Shown here piece by piece: positions 54,865-63,945 of a DNA stretch of 64,000 bases; positions within the stretch are counted from its first letter, which is position 1; each line of letters starts with the position of its first letter. The translations under genes were made by a program, and so were the position numbers. The stretch comes from Okeania sp034190295. GTDB lineage: Bacteria > Cyanobacteriota > Cyanobacteriia > Cyanobacteriales > Microcoleaceae. The stretch covers positions 62,001 through 126,000 of the forward strand of contig JAXHSW010000003.1 of assembly GCA_034190295.1 (NCBI GenBank). Direction: 5' to 3'. The notes below the pieces were generated by a model. That model was given only the letters and a program-made list of their open reading frames with translations. It was not told the DNA's origin and made no database searches.

Positions 54865-57580
54865 TTACTTCAAAAAGTTACTAGGAGCTTCTTCATAAGA
54901 AACTGCAATACCTACTGGTCCTTTAAACGAAATTTTCTTGCCAGATTCTATTTCCTTTGAAGATTCTAAAAAGCGGGTACGTTCTACCCATTGTACAATT
55001 GGTTCTCCAGAACTATTTCTAACTACGTTCCCACTGGAGTCTTCTACTGGTAAACAAACCACTTCTTTAATAAGAATTTTTTTATGAGACAGTGCAGCAA
55101 TTACTTTCGATAAAACCGGAGTTATTGCCAAGATTAATACTGCTGAGGCCATAATAACAGTTGCTACATCTTTATGGCCAGATTTAGCATCTACAGTTGG
55201 GTCTTGAGCAAACTCTTGACTAACATTAATTCCTTCCTTTTGTAGAACTTCTACTAAGTCAATTTGATTATCTGCAAGTAATTCTTTAACATCAGGTGAT
55301 GTCAAGATAAATGGTTGGGTCGATGGGGACTATTATGTCCCGCACCTCCCAGTTAGATCTGGACGTGCCCGTTTCCGTGCATCCAGCTCCCGACAATCTG
55401 TACACCATATCGGATATGGGTATCATTGCTCAGTGGTGGATGTAATGATGACAGCTACGATGAATGGCCATTAGGTTTTCATTTTTCCAGTTATTATGAT
55501 TGCCATCCATATGATGTAGTTCGACTCTTTCATCATCTGCAAACTTAAGTCCGCAATATCCGCACTTATGGTCTTGCTTAATCAAAGCTTTTGATGTCAT
55601 CCCGTCGTAAAGTTTGGACTTTCTCTTACTCCAGTAGTTCACATCTCCATCAAAAGGTGATTTATTTCCTTTAACCATGATGTGACCGTTTTCTTTCCAT
55701 CCTGGATTGGGAAAAGCCTTTTTTAATAGTGCTGCTGATGAATGTCTATTCTGTTTGGTCTCTTTATTGAACACTTTGAATGCTCTATGGTTGATATGCC
55801 ACAGTGAGAACCTCGACCCATCCATTTTGCAAAATCTATGATAGTTTCTCCATCCTCTGACGATTGGGGCTAATTTTTCTGCTTTGACTTTTGCACCATA
55901 TGCTGATGAGTTGACTATAGATTTGACCTTAGCCTTGAAAGCATTGAAGTTATCCTCTGAGGGTTGACTTCTAAACTTCTGATTGTTTGACTGGACGTAA
56001 AAATTCCAACCTAAAAAGTCAAATCCATTTGTCGTTTTAACTAATCTGGTCTTACTTGGTTTTACTTCAAGTCCACGCTGCTTAAGGAATTTGTTTACTT
56101 CACATTCGATGAGTTCCTTTTCCTTCTTAACCCTAATTTCTGGTCTCTTCCCTTTTCCTGGGTCGATAATAAAAACAAGGTCGTCTGCATATCGGATACA
56201 GGTTCCTAGATTTTCGATTCCGTTGAGTGATATATTTGCTAGTAGTGGTGAAATGACACCACCTTGAGGTACTCCCTGTTCTGGGAATCCTACGGATGTC
56301 CCTGATTTTAGGTATCCCCATAATCCTTGTTTGATTGATTGGGGTGCTATAATATTGTCCATTAGATGCTTATGGTCAATTCTATCGAAGCATTTTTTTA
56401 TATCCATTTCATAGATATATTTTCTGTGACCATTGACCCTTGAGTTTAGATTTGTGAATAGAAAGTATTGTGCATCATGTGCGCTCCTACCTGGTCTAAA
56501 TCCATAGCTTCTGGCATGGAATAATGCTTCGTGTGCTGGTTCGATTGCAAATTTACAGAGGCATTGCCATGCTCTGTCCATAATTGTTGGAACTTTGAGC
56601 ATACGAGTAGTTCCATCCTTTTTGGGGATTGGGATTTCTCGAAGTTTTGAATGTTTCCAGTTAAATGTGTATTTGCACAATATTAGAAACAGGGCGAACC
56701 TTTCTTCATGTGTCAAACTCGCCATGCCATCTATGCCAGCAGTTTTCTTACCCTGATTTTCTTGAGTCACTCTACGGATTGCTAAGAATCTTGCAGCATT
56801 GGTTCTCAGTAATAACTTTTGCAGGTTCCGGACTTGTTTGTAGTCGCCTCTCTGCATAGCTTTGTAAATTCTTTGTTGCAGGCGGAATACCTTTTTCCTG
56901 ACTAATTTCCAGTTGAGGGCATTCCATTGTTCACTTAAAAATTTTTGTTTCATGTGTCTAACAATACTCTCCAATTTTTGAATTTATTCTGATTGCCTTG
57001 CTCCAATTACGGAGCATCCTACCCAATGTCTGGAATTACACTCTCGTCAGCTTACTTAGGTTCGACATCTCTTGTTCGGGGGGCATTTATATCGGATATG
57101 GGTTTTCCCCTGAACAAGAATCCTAAGACCAGGACATTGTTTTTATTCGTTCCCTTCAAAGAATTGATTGATAACTTAGAGCAGTCCAATTTGCCTATCA
57201 TCTACTCAGGATTGCTATTCTCACCGACAGAAGTTAGCGAGTATAAGATGATGAATTCCACACGATTAGCCTCTGAGATTGTGGATTTCCGATAAGACAC
57301 TTTTATAGGACTTATTTAGTCATATTATCTCCCTATTAACGCCAGTGTGACATATCTGTTTAGTCTCTGATTGCGTCCTGTTACCAGCTTCAGTCTGTAA
57401 GGTTCCGAGCTTACTCGCTGTGGTCAGATAAGGAGTCACTCCATCCCTAGAGGGTAGGACTTTCACCTACATTCTTAGAAGAGTTAGATAAGATTTCTCT
57501 TACCCCTTAGTTTAGGTATTGACCTTATGGTCGTTACTTCGGGCTAAGAACGAATCGCACATCGGTATCAGGTCTTCCAT
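54865..57580 (-). CDS. Small single-TM protein gene split by a group II intron
   Basis: Two exons are predicted: 57580-57561 (20 nt, ATGGAAGACCTGATACCGAT) and 55318-54865 (454 nt). Joined they give 474 nt = 158 codons. The 157-residue product starts MEDLIPIQPFILTSPDV and contains one TM helix (VATVIMASAVLILAITPVLSKV) at about 60-80. The C-terminal ~75 residues look like a small beta domain (CLPVEDSSGNVVRNSSGEP, FKGPVGIAVSYEEAP). Without splicing only a TTG-started 146-residue frame (from 55305) remains. I do not recognise the family. The position beside the caspase-nSTAND gene suggests, but does not show, a membrane partner or effector. Confidence 0.65.
55319..57560 (-). mobile_element. Group II intron encoding a reverse transcriptase/maturase
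   Basis: 5' end GTGCGATTCG at 57560; 3' end CCCCATCGAC at 55319. Domain V is a standard 34-mer at 55356-55389 (starts GAGCTGG, ends CCAGATC) with the AGC triad. Candidate EBS1 GTCGGT (57223-57228) pairs with the last six bases of the 5' exon, ACCGAT (one G.U). Length 2242 bp. The open reading frame lies in domain IV. Everything needed for splicing and mobility seems present. Confidence 0.9.
55430..56953 (-). CDS. ltrA: Group II intron-encoded protein (RT-maturase-HNH)
   Basis: About 507 residues. RT domain: KTAGIDGMASLTHEE, GTTRMLKVPTIMDRAWQCL, YEMDIKKCFDRIDH, GVPQGGVISPLLANI and the catalytic RYADDLVFI. Maturase domain X follows (SRFSLWHINHRAFKVFNK region). The C-terminal HNH endonuclease has CGYCG, ELHHMDGNHNNWKNENL and HRSCH. 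All three are intact, so splicing help and target-primed retrohoming are possible. I chose ATG 56953 (MKQKFLSEQWN); an upstream in-frame TTG (56974) adds seven residues. It could act in trans on the ORF-less intron at 21829, which shares end sequences. Confidence 0.92.
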   Translation of the reverse strand: MKQKFLSEQWNALNWKLVRKKVFRLQQRIYKAMQRGDYKQVRNLQKLLLRTNAARFLAIRRVTQENQGKKTAGIDGMASLTHEERFALFLILCKYTFNWKHSKLREIPIPKKDGTTRMLKVPTIMDRAWQCLCKFAIEPAHEALFHARSYGFRPGRSAHDAQYFLFTNLNSRVNGHRKYIYEMDIKKCFDRIDHKHLMDNIIAPQSIKQGLWGYLKSGTSVGFPEQGVPQGGVISPLLANISLNGIENLGTCIRYADDLVFIIDPGKGKRPEIRVKKEKELIECEVNKFLKQRGLEVKPSKTRLVKTTNGFDFLGWNFYVQSNNQKFRSQPSEDNFNAFKAKVKSIVNSSAYGAKVKAEKLAPIVRGWRNYHRFCKMDGSRFSLWHINHRAFKVFNKETKQNRHSSAALLKKAFPNPGWKENGHIMVKGNKSPFDGDVNYWSKRKSKLYDGMTSKALIKQDHKCGYCGLKFADDERVELHHMDGNHNNWKNENLMAIHRSCHHYIHH

Positions 57581-57700
57581 GCTTAAGATTAGGCCATGAA
57601 TATTTTTTGATTACTATATACTATGCAAAAAACTTTTAATCAGAATAAATATAGGAAATGTAGGTTTGGTAGAATGAAGTGTTGACGGAGCTTATCTGAA

Positions 57701-57794
57701 ACAGGACTTACGCAAATACACTACAGATAGTATATAAAAACTATAGCACTATGGCATATATAGCGTTTTTGCCAGAAAAATGCGTAAGTCCTGT
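57701..57794. mobile_element. 94-bp MITE with 14-bp perfect terminal inverted repeats
   Basis: acaggacttacgca (57701-57714) and tgcgtaagtcctgt (57781-57794) are exact complements. No coding capacity. The rest of 57581-57952 holds no gene. Confidence 0.8.
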
Positions 57795-57952
57795 GAAATA
57801 TAAACCCAAAATACACCTACCTTATTGTTGTTGGGTTTATCCTAACGGATAAGCTGGCGCTAACATTCCTCAACCCAACCTACACTTATTGCTAGAATCT
57901 TAATCCGTACATCCGTGCCATAATCTGTGTGAGCTATTCCCTATTCCCTTCT

Positions 57953-60658
57953 TCACAATAAACTATCTCCAAATTCCTCACTAAAAATATCTAACTGCTC
58001 CACAGTTATCACCTCTTCCTCCTCTTTTTTCTTAATACCTTTCCGCAACCCAATAGCGATTTTACTATGCTTTTCAATTTGCTGCATTACCTGTCTAGCA
58101 CGTTGAATTACTGAATCTGGTAAACCTGCTAACCTTCCCGCTTCAATACCATAAGACTTGTCCGCTCCACCAGGTTGTACTTGATGCAAAAATACAATTT
58201 TATCCGGCAACTCTTTCACCGTTACCTGATAATTTGCCACATTATCCAAAATAGAAGAAAGTTCATTTAATTCGTGATAGTGAGTAGCAAAAATTGTCCG
58301 AGACAAAATTTCCGTTGCCAAATATTCTGCTACAGACCAAGCAATCGAAATTCCGTCAAAAGTTGCCGTTCCCCTACCAATTTCATCCAGCAAAACTAAA
58401 GACTTTTCCGTAGCATGATTCAAAATATTTGCCGTCTCATTCATCTCCACCATAAAAGTTGATTGACCAGTTGCTAAATCATCCACCGCCCCAACACGAG
58501 TAAATATCCGATCGCTCACCCCCAAAACAGCAGAACTTGCTGGAATAAAACTACCAGTTTGTGCCATTAATTGAATTAATCCTACCTGCCGTAAATAACA
58601 ACTTTTACCACTAGCATTCGGACCAGTTAAAATAATTAAATCTGGAGCAGAATAAGGAGTAATTCCCGAATTATTTTCCTCTACATTTTTACTTCCCAAT
58701 ATGGCAGTATTCGGCACAAAAAAACCAGCAGGCAAATACTTTTCCACCACCGGATGCCGACCTTCAATAATTTTCAATTCCCGACTATCAGTCATAGTAG
58801 GACGAACATAATTTTGATAAATTGCTACTTCCGCTAAACCACACAAAACATCAATAGCTGCCACCGCGCGAGAAACATTTCTAATCTCTTCTGCGTATTC
58901 CCCTACTTCAGTTCTCAGACCAACAAAAATATCATATTCCAATTCATTCAAATCATCTTGTGCCGTCAAAATTCTCACTTCTCTTTCCTTTAATTCCTCA
59001 GTAATATAACGCTCCTCATTAGTCAAAGTTTGTTTACGAGTATAGTCATCCGGTGCTAAATCTGCCTTTGATTTAGAAATACTAATATAATAACCAAAAG
59101 CCTTATTATAACCAACCTTTAAATTAGAAATTCCCGTCCTTTCTCTCTCCGTAACTTCCAAATTTGCAATCCATTGTTGGTCTTCTTCAGCTAACCTCCG
59201 CATCTCATCTAATTGTTCATTTATACCAGGAGAAATTAACCCACCTTCTTTTAACTTTTGAGGAGGAGACTCTACTAAGTGAGAATGAATTTTTTCTCCC
59301 AATTCTTGTAAAATTGGTGGTAGATTTCGCAAAACTTTTAAATAGGGAGAATTACCCGTCAATGCTAATGCCGAAAGTTCGGGAAGTTTCGTTAAAGAAT
59401 CAGCTAAAAAAACTAAATCTCTGGCATTTGCAGTACCAGCACCAGTACGCCCAGTTAGACGCTCTAAATCGTAAATTTGACGCAATATTCTTTGGATATC
59501 TTGACGCAAATCGTTATTAGTTATCAGTTCATCAATAGTGTCATGTCTAGCACGAATACCCTTCAAACTCAAAAGTGGTTGTTGCAACCATCGTCGTAAA
59601 GCACGGCCACCCATTGCGGTGCTAGTTTTGTCGATCGCTGACAATAGCGACCCTTGATAACTCCCATCTCGCACCGTTTGAGTAATTTCCAAATTCCGGC
59701 GAGTCTGGTGGTCGATAATCAAAAAGTCTGCCAAAGTATAGCTCCGCAGACGTTGTAGTGGAACTTGATTTTCCTTTTGAGTTTCTTCGAGATATTCCAG
59801 CAACCCACCCGCAGCACGCACCCCCAGGGGAATACGTTCGCAACCGATACCTTCTAGGGATGCCAGTTGAAATTTGATCGACAGTCGCTCTTTTGCCTCC
59901 CCTAAAGAAAAGGGTTGTTGCGGACGTAGAGAATAACAGAAAGAATTCGGCAGACATTCTGGAAGATGGTCTGATTTTTCTCCCGGTCGCAACATCAAAC
60001 CTATATCTGGTGCGTTCGTGGGAAATAGTACTTCCGATGGTTGCAAACGCATCAATTCTTGAGTGAGTTGGTCTAAACCTTGAGTCTGGGTAGTGAGAAA
60101 CTCTCCGGTAGAAATATCAGTGTAAGCAAGACCCCAATAATTTTTGGCAATAACGACAGCAGCTAAATAATTATTGTAGCGAGGTTTGAGCATTCCGTCA
60201 TCGGTGAGAGTGCCAGGGGTAAGAATACGAGTAATTTCACGCTTGACTTGACGGTTTTCTTTTTTGGCAATAGCAGAATCTTCTACTTGGTCGCAAACAA
60301 CCACAGCGTAACCCTTTTCTACTAACATGGCAGCATATTTTTCTACTGCATGATGAGGCACTCCCGTCATCGGCACCCTACCAATTTCTTTACCAGCGTG
60401 TTTAGTAGTTTGTACTAATTCTAATTCTTGAGCGATCGTCACAGCATCCTGAAAAAAACATTCAAAAAAATCACCTACTCGAAATAGTAAAAGAGCATGA
60501 GAATATTGTAATTTTACTTCCACATAACGCTGCATCATTTCTGATAGTTTGCTAATGTCAATTTGACTGTAGTCAGTATTAGGAGGAAGAGAATTTTCTG
60601 CTTGATTTTGTTTTGCTTTTGGAGATTTTTGAGTAGATGTAGATGCGGAATATTTCAT
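57953..60658 (-). CDS. mutS: DNA mismatch repair protein MutS
   Basis: 901 residues, the usual MutS1 length. Mismatch-binding domain I: YSHALLLFRVGDFFECFFQDA, with the Phe-x-Glu motif in the form FFECF. Middle: connector, lever and clamp. ATPase: Walker A TGPNASGKSCYLRQVG, then LATGQSTFMVEMNETANIL, Walker B LVLLDEIGRGTATFDGISIAW and FATHYHELNEL. It recognises mispairs and signals MutL. No premature stop. Start ATG 60658. Isolated on the minus strand. Confidence 0.96.
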   Translation of the reverse strand: MKYSASTSTQKSPKAKQNQAENSLPPNTDYSQIDISKLSEMMQRYVEVKLQYSHALLLFRVGDFFECFFQDAVTIAQELELVQTTKHAGKEIGRVPMTGVPHHAVEKYAAMLVEKGYAVVVCDQVEDSAIAKKENRQVKREITRILTPGTLTDDGMLKPRYNNYLAAVVIAKNYWGLAYTDISTGEFLTTQTQGLDQLTQELMRLQPSEVLFPTNAPDIGLMLRPGEKSDHLPECLPNSFCYSLRPQQPFSLGEAKERLSIKFQLASLEGIGCERIPLGVRAAGGLLEYLEETQKENQVPLQRLRSYTLADFLIIDHQTRRNLEITQTVRDGSYQGSLLSAIDKTSTAMGGRALRRWLQQPLLSLKGIRARHDTIDELITNNDLRQDIQRILRQIYDLERLTGRTGAGTANARDLVFLADSLTKLPELSALALTGNSPYLKVLRNLPPILQELGEKIHSHLVESPPQKLKEGGLISPGINEQLDEMRRLAEEDQQWIANLEVTERERTGISNLKVGYNKAFGYYISISKSKADLAPDDYTRKQTLTNEERYITEELKEREVRILTAQDDLNELEYDIFVGLRTEVGEYAEEIRNVSRAVAAIDVLCGLAEVAIYQNYVRPTMTDSRELKIIEGRHPVVEKYLPAGFFVPNTAILGSKNVEENNSGITPYSAPDLIILTGPNASGKSCYLRQVGLIQLMAQTGSFIPASSAVLGVSDRIFTRVGAVDDLATGQSTFMVEMNETANILNHATEKSLVLLDEIGRGTATFDGISIAWSVAEYLATEILSRTIFATHYHELNELSSILDNVANYQVTVKELPDKIVFLHQVQPGGADKSYGIEAGRLAGLPDSVIQRARQVMQQIEKHSKIAIGLRKGIKKKEEEEVITVEQLDIFSEEFGDSLL

Positions 60659-61666
60659 AGATATTTAATACCAAATTGATAAATTTTTTCTACAAATAGC
60701 TAGTGCCGCTACGCGGAAGTTAAAAGTCGTAGGTAGGGGCGAATGGCATTCGCCCGTACAAAAGTCAATCATTTTTGATTTGTAATTGTTCGCGCAATTT
60801 TGTAACTGGTCAGTTATTTCCGTCATCCTGCACTAAGATATTTCTTAGAAGTCAGTCCTCAGGAGTCGTATGGGAATGACTTCAATACCAGTTTTGAGCT
60901 AGGAAATTCTCTTTTCTGTCAAAGGGACATCTCCTTTAAAGTCTTTTAATTACGCTTATTATTCGTAACATTCTTTTTTCAAAATGATATAATAGATAAT
61001 TTTATTTATTTCAAGACTTAGGCAAAAGACGAAATTATAAACCATTGGTAGGGGTTAACATTTGTAGGGGTTAACGGCCGTTAACCCCTACTATATTTGG
61101 TGGTTATGCGTAAGTTATGTATTTAAGATTATAAGGATTAATTCTTATTCTAAAACTTTTATAAATAATGATAAAAATATTATAATAATTTTAAGTAATT
61201 TATACCACTCCGAATTTTAATTGTCTAGCAGACATTATATTCTTTTTTAACATATAATTTGAGAAAAAGCAACCTGTATAATATAACTTGAGTGAATGTA
61301 CTGCTTCATTCATTCAGTTTTTTTCCAATACTTTTAACTAGCTATCAGCTTTTAGTATTTCCGTACCGGAATGCTCCGCAAACAGCTAGCTTCTTGCAGA
61401 GGAACTTGACCTTTGTCATGCTACGCAAACGTTAACAGCTTTTAGCAGCTCTGGTTAAAATCCCCTGCTTCTATAAGCAGGATTGTTTAGGAGGGGTTGA
61501 AATCTCCTTCGTTACAATGCGCGAAAAATAATTTGGCTGACTGCTGAGTGCTAACCGCTTTTTTAATTCTCCTTAAATATATCAATATTAATTTCTGCTC
61601 AAAAAGCAATAAATTAATAGGTGATAGCTGATAGCTGAGTGCTGTTTGCGCAGCATTCTGGAGGAA
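60659..61666. repeat. Intergenic region rich in palindromes
   Basis: No gene. It contains gggcgaatg-g-cattcgccc (60737-60755), the perfect 28-bp palindrome gtaggggttaacgg/ccgttaacccctac (61064-61091) inside a repeat with ends gacttaggca / tgcgtaagtt, and the hairpin cctgcttctataagcagg near 61454. agctgatagctg repeats lead into the methyltransferase gene. Confidence 0.65.
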
Positions 61667-62545
61667 ATGCTTACTATTAAATTACAAACTTTAATGATGA
61701 ATAACCAAGTAAAATTAGACCGATATAAACAGGAATTAGCTAAAATTTATAGTCAGAGAAGCCAAAACTACGATGAAAGTAAATGGCATTCTCAGATTAC
61801 CCATCGTTTGGTTGAATCTGCACAAATTAAACCAGGAGATAAAGTTTTAGATATCGCTACTGGTACAGGTCATGTTGCTATTGAAGTAGCTGAATTAGTA
61901 GGCAATTCCGGTAGGGTTTTGGGAATAGATATTTCTAGTGGAATGCTCGAACAAGCAAGAAAAAAAGTTGCACAATTGAACCTTAAAAATATTGAATTTC
62001 AGTTGGCAGATGGGGAAAATATAGACTTTCCAGCTAACAGTTTTAACCTAATTTTCTGTGCTAATGCTTTTCCCTTAATGGCAGATAAAGCAGCTACTTT
62101 ACGTCTTTGGTCTCAGTTTCTCAAACCTGGAGGTTATATAGGTCTTCATAGTATAGCTGAAACAGGTTTTACAGGGATAGTTGTTTTGGAAAAAGTATTA
62201 GAAAATCATGGCATAAATATTGATTTTTTTCATTTATCAAATACCGTAAATACTATTGAAAAATACCAGGATTTATTGAAACAAGCAGACTTAGAAATAA
62301 TTTCTGTTGAAATGGAAAATCATGGGAGTTATCTAAGTTTAGAAGATACTAAAAAAAGGTGGAATTTAGTTTATTATCCTTCCCCAGGAAATATTCCTAA
62401 TCCAATTACACAACTTTCCTCCGAGGAAATAGAACAAATGAAAGCCGAATTTGAAGAAGAATTAGAACGGTTAATTATACCAGAAGGAATTTGGAATAAT
62501 GGTGCTACTTTTTTGGTATTAGGGCGCAAAAAAGTAGTGGACTGA
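61667..62545 (+). CDS. Class I SAM-dependent methyltransferase
   Basis: About 292 residues. Methyltransferase fold: motif I VLDIATGTGHVAIEVA, then VLGIDISSGMLEQARKKV, NIEFQLADGENIDFPANSF (motif II/III) and LKPGGYIGLHSI. UbiE/COQ5-like in type; the substrate cannot be read. ATG 61667 is preceded directly by ggagga, which is very close; the tandem ATGs at 61694/61697 could be the true start because homologs begin near KQELAKIYSQRSQNYD. Single gene. Confidence 0.82.
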   Translation: MLTIKLQTLMMNNQVKLDRYKQELAKIYSQRSQNYDESKWHSQITHRLVESAQIKPGDKVLDIATGTGHVAIEVAELVGNSGRVLGIDISSGMLEQARKKVAQLNLKNIEFQLADGENIDFPANSFNLIFCANAFPLMADKAATLRLWSQFLKPGGYIGLHSIAETGFTGIVVLEKVLENHGINIDFFHLSNTVNTIEKYQDLLKQADLEIISVEMENHGSYLSLEDTKKRWNLVYYPSPGNIPNPITQLSSEEIEQMKAEFEEELERLIIPEGIWNNGATFLVLGRKKVVD

Positions 62546-62824
62546 CACAGCTAAAATATGAAGAGTAGGGGAGTAGGGGAGTAGGGGAGTAGGGGAGTAG
62601 GGGAGTAGGGGAGTAGGGGAGTAGGGGAGTAGGGGAGATTGAAGTAATTATAGAATTATCAACATATATTATATAACCGGATTTTATATCACAGGAGGAC
62701 TGGGTCAGTAGGTAGAAAGGAGTTTTTCGGTGACTTTAGACTCAGAAATAAGTGTAATTCCCACTATTGTTTTGGGTGAAAATTACCTTCTATAAACCCA
62801 GTTTCGGATAAAAAGTACAAACAA
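62546..62824. repeat. Octamer repeat (gagtaggg)n and downstream spacer
   Basis: About nine agtagggg octamers at 62562-62635, an eight-base unit unlike the heptamers elsewhere. The rest shows nothing else until the apcC terminator. Confidence 0.7.
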
Positions 62825-62850
62825 AAAAAAGAGGTCAAAAGACCTCTCTT
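62825..62850 (-). terminator. Rho-independent terminator after apcC
   Basis: Stem agaggtc / gacctct (62830-62836 and 62841-62847) with a four-base loop. Reading minus, the stem is followed by a T-run (complement of caaaaaaaa). It lies 27 bp past the apcC stop. Confidence 0.85.
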
Positions 62851-62876
62851 TTACTACCATTTTTCAAAATAGTAAT

Positions 62877-63080
62877 TTATAGTAACCCAGTATTTGCTCC
62901 TGGTTTACCAGTAGCTAACTGAACGTTAACAATTTTACCGCCCATTTTCATAATTCTTTGCTGCTCCTGGAACCAGCTATCATAAGGAACAAGCTTAGTA
63001 AAGTAGGTATTTTGTAATTCTCGTTGGGTACGAATACGAGTTTGACTTGGAACACAAGCAGTAATTTTAAACATTCTCAT
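62877..63080 (-). CDS. apcC: Phycobilisome core linker L_C (ApcC)
   Basis: 67 residues, starting MRMFKITACVPSQTRIRTQR and ending ATGKPGANTGLL. This is the small 7.8-kDa linker that caps allophycocyanin trimers in the phycobilisome core and tunes energy transfer. The length and sequence are typical. It follows apcB by ~380 bp on the same strand, the standard apcA-apcB-apcC order. Confidence 0.97.
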   Translation of the reverse strand: MRMFKITACVPSQTRIRTQRELQNTYFTKLVPYDSWFQEQQRIMKMGGKIVNVQLATGKPGANTGLL

Positions 63081-63408
63081 AATACAAATTTCTCCTAATA
63101 ATTGGTGCAGATTTTCTTAAATCCTTTTGTCAAAGATTTAGGGTAAACAGTCAAATAACTATCTAAATTATCATTGAGTTTTGAAATTATCCAAACCCAT
63201 ATATATATTGACAACCCCCATACTTAAATCTAACATGATAATTTCTAAGTAGTGCGATCGCCTCAAATCTCAAACCTAAAAAATCCTAAGGCAGGGAACC
63301 TATAGAATCAATGCTAATTTACTAAAACAAATTATTTATTCAATAATCAGCCTTTGGTAATCTAACACTCATTCTAGGCTTCCCTAGCCTCATAGTAAAA
63401 CATCAGTT

Positions 63409-63436
63409 AAATCAAAAAGGTAAATCTACCTTTTTT
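63409..63436 (-). promoter_or_regulatory. Hairpin between apcB and apcC
   Basis: aaaaaggta/tacctttttt forms a stem with a short loop (63414-63434), directly after the apcB stop. Reading minus it ends in a T-rich tail, so it may end or protect apcAB mRNA while letting some transcripts reach apcC. The rest of 63081-63459 has no gene but contains a HIP1 site (63255-63262). Confidence 0.5.
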
Positions 63437-63459
63437 TGTCTTTTTTACCGATCGCCAAA

Positions 63460-63945
63460 TTAGCTCAACCCAGAGCAAATGTAGTCGAAATAAACACCCA
63501 TTTCCTTTCCAGCATCAGGACCGACTAAACTAGCAGTTACTTCCTTCATAGCTTGAATAGCTTGTACAGTAGCACCGATGGGAACACCCAAAGAATTGTA
63601 AGTTTCTTTGAGGCCATTTAATACGCGCTCATCCAAAATGGAAGGATCGCCAGCTAGCATAGCGTAGGTAGCATAACGTAGATAATAGTCCAAATCGCGG
63701 ATGCAAGCAGCATAACGACGAGTGGTGTACATATTACCACCAGGACGAGTAATATCAGAGTAAAGTAGAGACTTAGCTACAGCTTCTTTAACAATAGTTG
63801 CAGCATTCGCACTGATAGTAGTTGCAGCCCGAACCCGTAGTTCACCTGTGGCAAAATAGTTCTTAAGCTTATCTAGAGCACCGGCATCAAGGTATTTTCC
63901 TTGAATGTCAGAAGAGTTGATAACGGAGGTAATTGCGTCTTGCAT
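63460..63945 (-). CDS. apcB: Allophycocyanin beta subunit
   Basis: 161 residues. With the alpha subunit it forms the allophycocyanin core of the phycobilisome. The phycocyanobilin-binding Cys81 is in RRYAACIRDLDYY, and Asn71 (methylated in the family) is in GGNMYTT. The sequence is complete and highly conserved. apcA should lie just outside the right edge. ATG 63945; the remaining bases to 64000 are the apcA-apcB spacer. Confidence 0.97.
   Translation of the reverse strand: MQDAITSVINSSDIQGKYLDAGALDKLKNYFATGELRVRAATTISANAATIVKEAVAKSLLYSDITRPGGNMYTTRRYAACIRDLDYYLRYATYAMLAGDPSILDERVLNGLKETYNSLGVPIGATVQAIQAMKEVTASLVGPDAGKEMGVYFDYICSGLS

Noticed and set aside
56993..57295. 100-codon plus-strand ORF
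   Set aside because: Lies antisense in domain I of the group II intron; RNA structure constraints explain it.
59164..59520. 118-codon plus-strand ORF within mutS
   Set aside because: Antisense shadow of a well-conserved gene; no family.
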